The notes under the pieces were generated by a model. It ran no database searches. It was not told the DNA's origin and worked only from the letters and a program-made list of their open reading frames with translations. Of a stretch of DNA of 28,679 bases, positions 28,627-28,679 are shown piece after piece. Positions within the stretch are counted from its first letter, which is position 1. Every line of letters starts with the position of its first letter. Both the position numbers and the translations under genes were made by a program. This DNA is from DATEOR01 sp046734455 (lineage in GTDB: Bacteria > Actinomycetota > Thermoleophilia > Gaiellales > Gaiellaceae): positions 1 to 28,679 of the forward strand of contig JBKPRJ010000096.1 in assembly GCA_046734455.1 (NCBI GenBank), written 5' to 3'.

Positions 28627-28679
28627 CGGGGAAGCGCCTCGAGAACCTCGTCGGCGTGGCCCTCGGGCTTCACGCCGTA
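28623..28679 (-). CDS. C-terminus of a probable peroxiredoxin (Bcp/PrxQ-type), partial
   Basis: Only the last 18 codons and the TAG are inside the window: YGVKPEGHADEVLEALPR. The KPEGHADEVL ending is characteristic of thioredoxin-dependent peroxiredoxins of the BCP group. The catalytic part lies beyond the right edge, so the call rests on the tail alone. Confidence 0.55.
   Translation of the reverse strand, partial: YGVKPEGHADEVLEALPR

Overview
The window is a GC-rich bacterial chromosome segment with many GTG starts, tightly packed genes and short or absent 5' leaders. The run thrS, infC, rpmI, rplT, SpoU methyltransferase, pheS, pheT, together with a lemA/DUF2207 pair and DUF2332, suggests Actinomycetota, and I would guess a Thermoleophilia-like lineage (Solirubrobacterales or Gaiellales). 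That placement is inference from gene order and protein style. There is no 16S gene here. I see no insertion sequence, prophage or CRISPR array, and no gene-free stretch longer than 300 bases.

Layout. 1-456 (minus): the first 152 codons of a deiodinase-like redoxin whose frame is interrupted by a single UGA exactly where iodothyronine deiodinases carry selenocysteine; the gene runs off the left edge. 597-5473 (plus): translation block thrS, a structured leader with an attenuator-like terminator, infC, rpmI, rplT, a DUF2332 gene and a SpoU-type RNA methyltransferase. 5474-5625: a convergent gap holding a long inverted repeat. 5626-8774 (minus): DUF2207 membrane protein, LemA and a SAM methyltransferase. 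8798-13251 (plus): pheS, pheT, a GT2 glycosyltransferase and a small DUF218-like protein. 13248-14215 (minus): a PRC-barrel-like protein and an unrecognised protein made of two similar halves.

14255-19376 (plus): a 2-oxoacid dehydrogenase operon (E1 alpha, E1 beta, lipoyl-bearing E2) followed by a VOC protein, an internally shortened MDR oxidoreductase and a PEP-mutase/isocitrate-lyase-like enzyme. 19569-22328: the matching E3 (dihydrolipoyl dehydrogenase), a small membrane protein and an FAD amine/amino-acid oxidase. E1, E2 and E3 together would form a complete complex that decarboxylates a 2-oxoacid to an acyl-CoA and NADH. 22340-25532: cupin, DedA membrane protein, M20 amidohydrolase and a membrane GGDEF protein behind a perfect palindrome. 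25540-26623: a 56-residue zinc-ribbon membrane protein, a small anchored protein, tRNA-Leu(CAG) with an intrinsic terminator, and an orphan Flp pilin. 26652-27412 (minus): SRPBCC plus ArsR regulator with a probable operator. 27658-28626: a flippase-like membrane protein. 28623-28679 (minus): the last 18 codons of a probable peroxiredoxin.

Two genome-wide habits stand out. First, most genes that head a transcription unit have a TANNNT hexamer 6-8 bases before the start codon, as expected for leaderless mRNA. Second, genes inside units very often overlap their predecessor as NTGA, and all four NTG codons, including CTG, appear as the restart codon.
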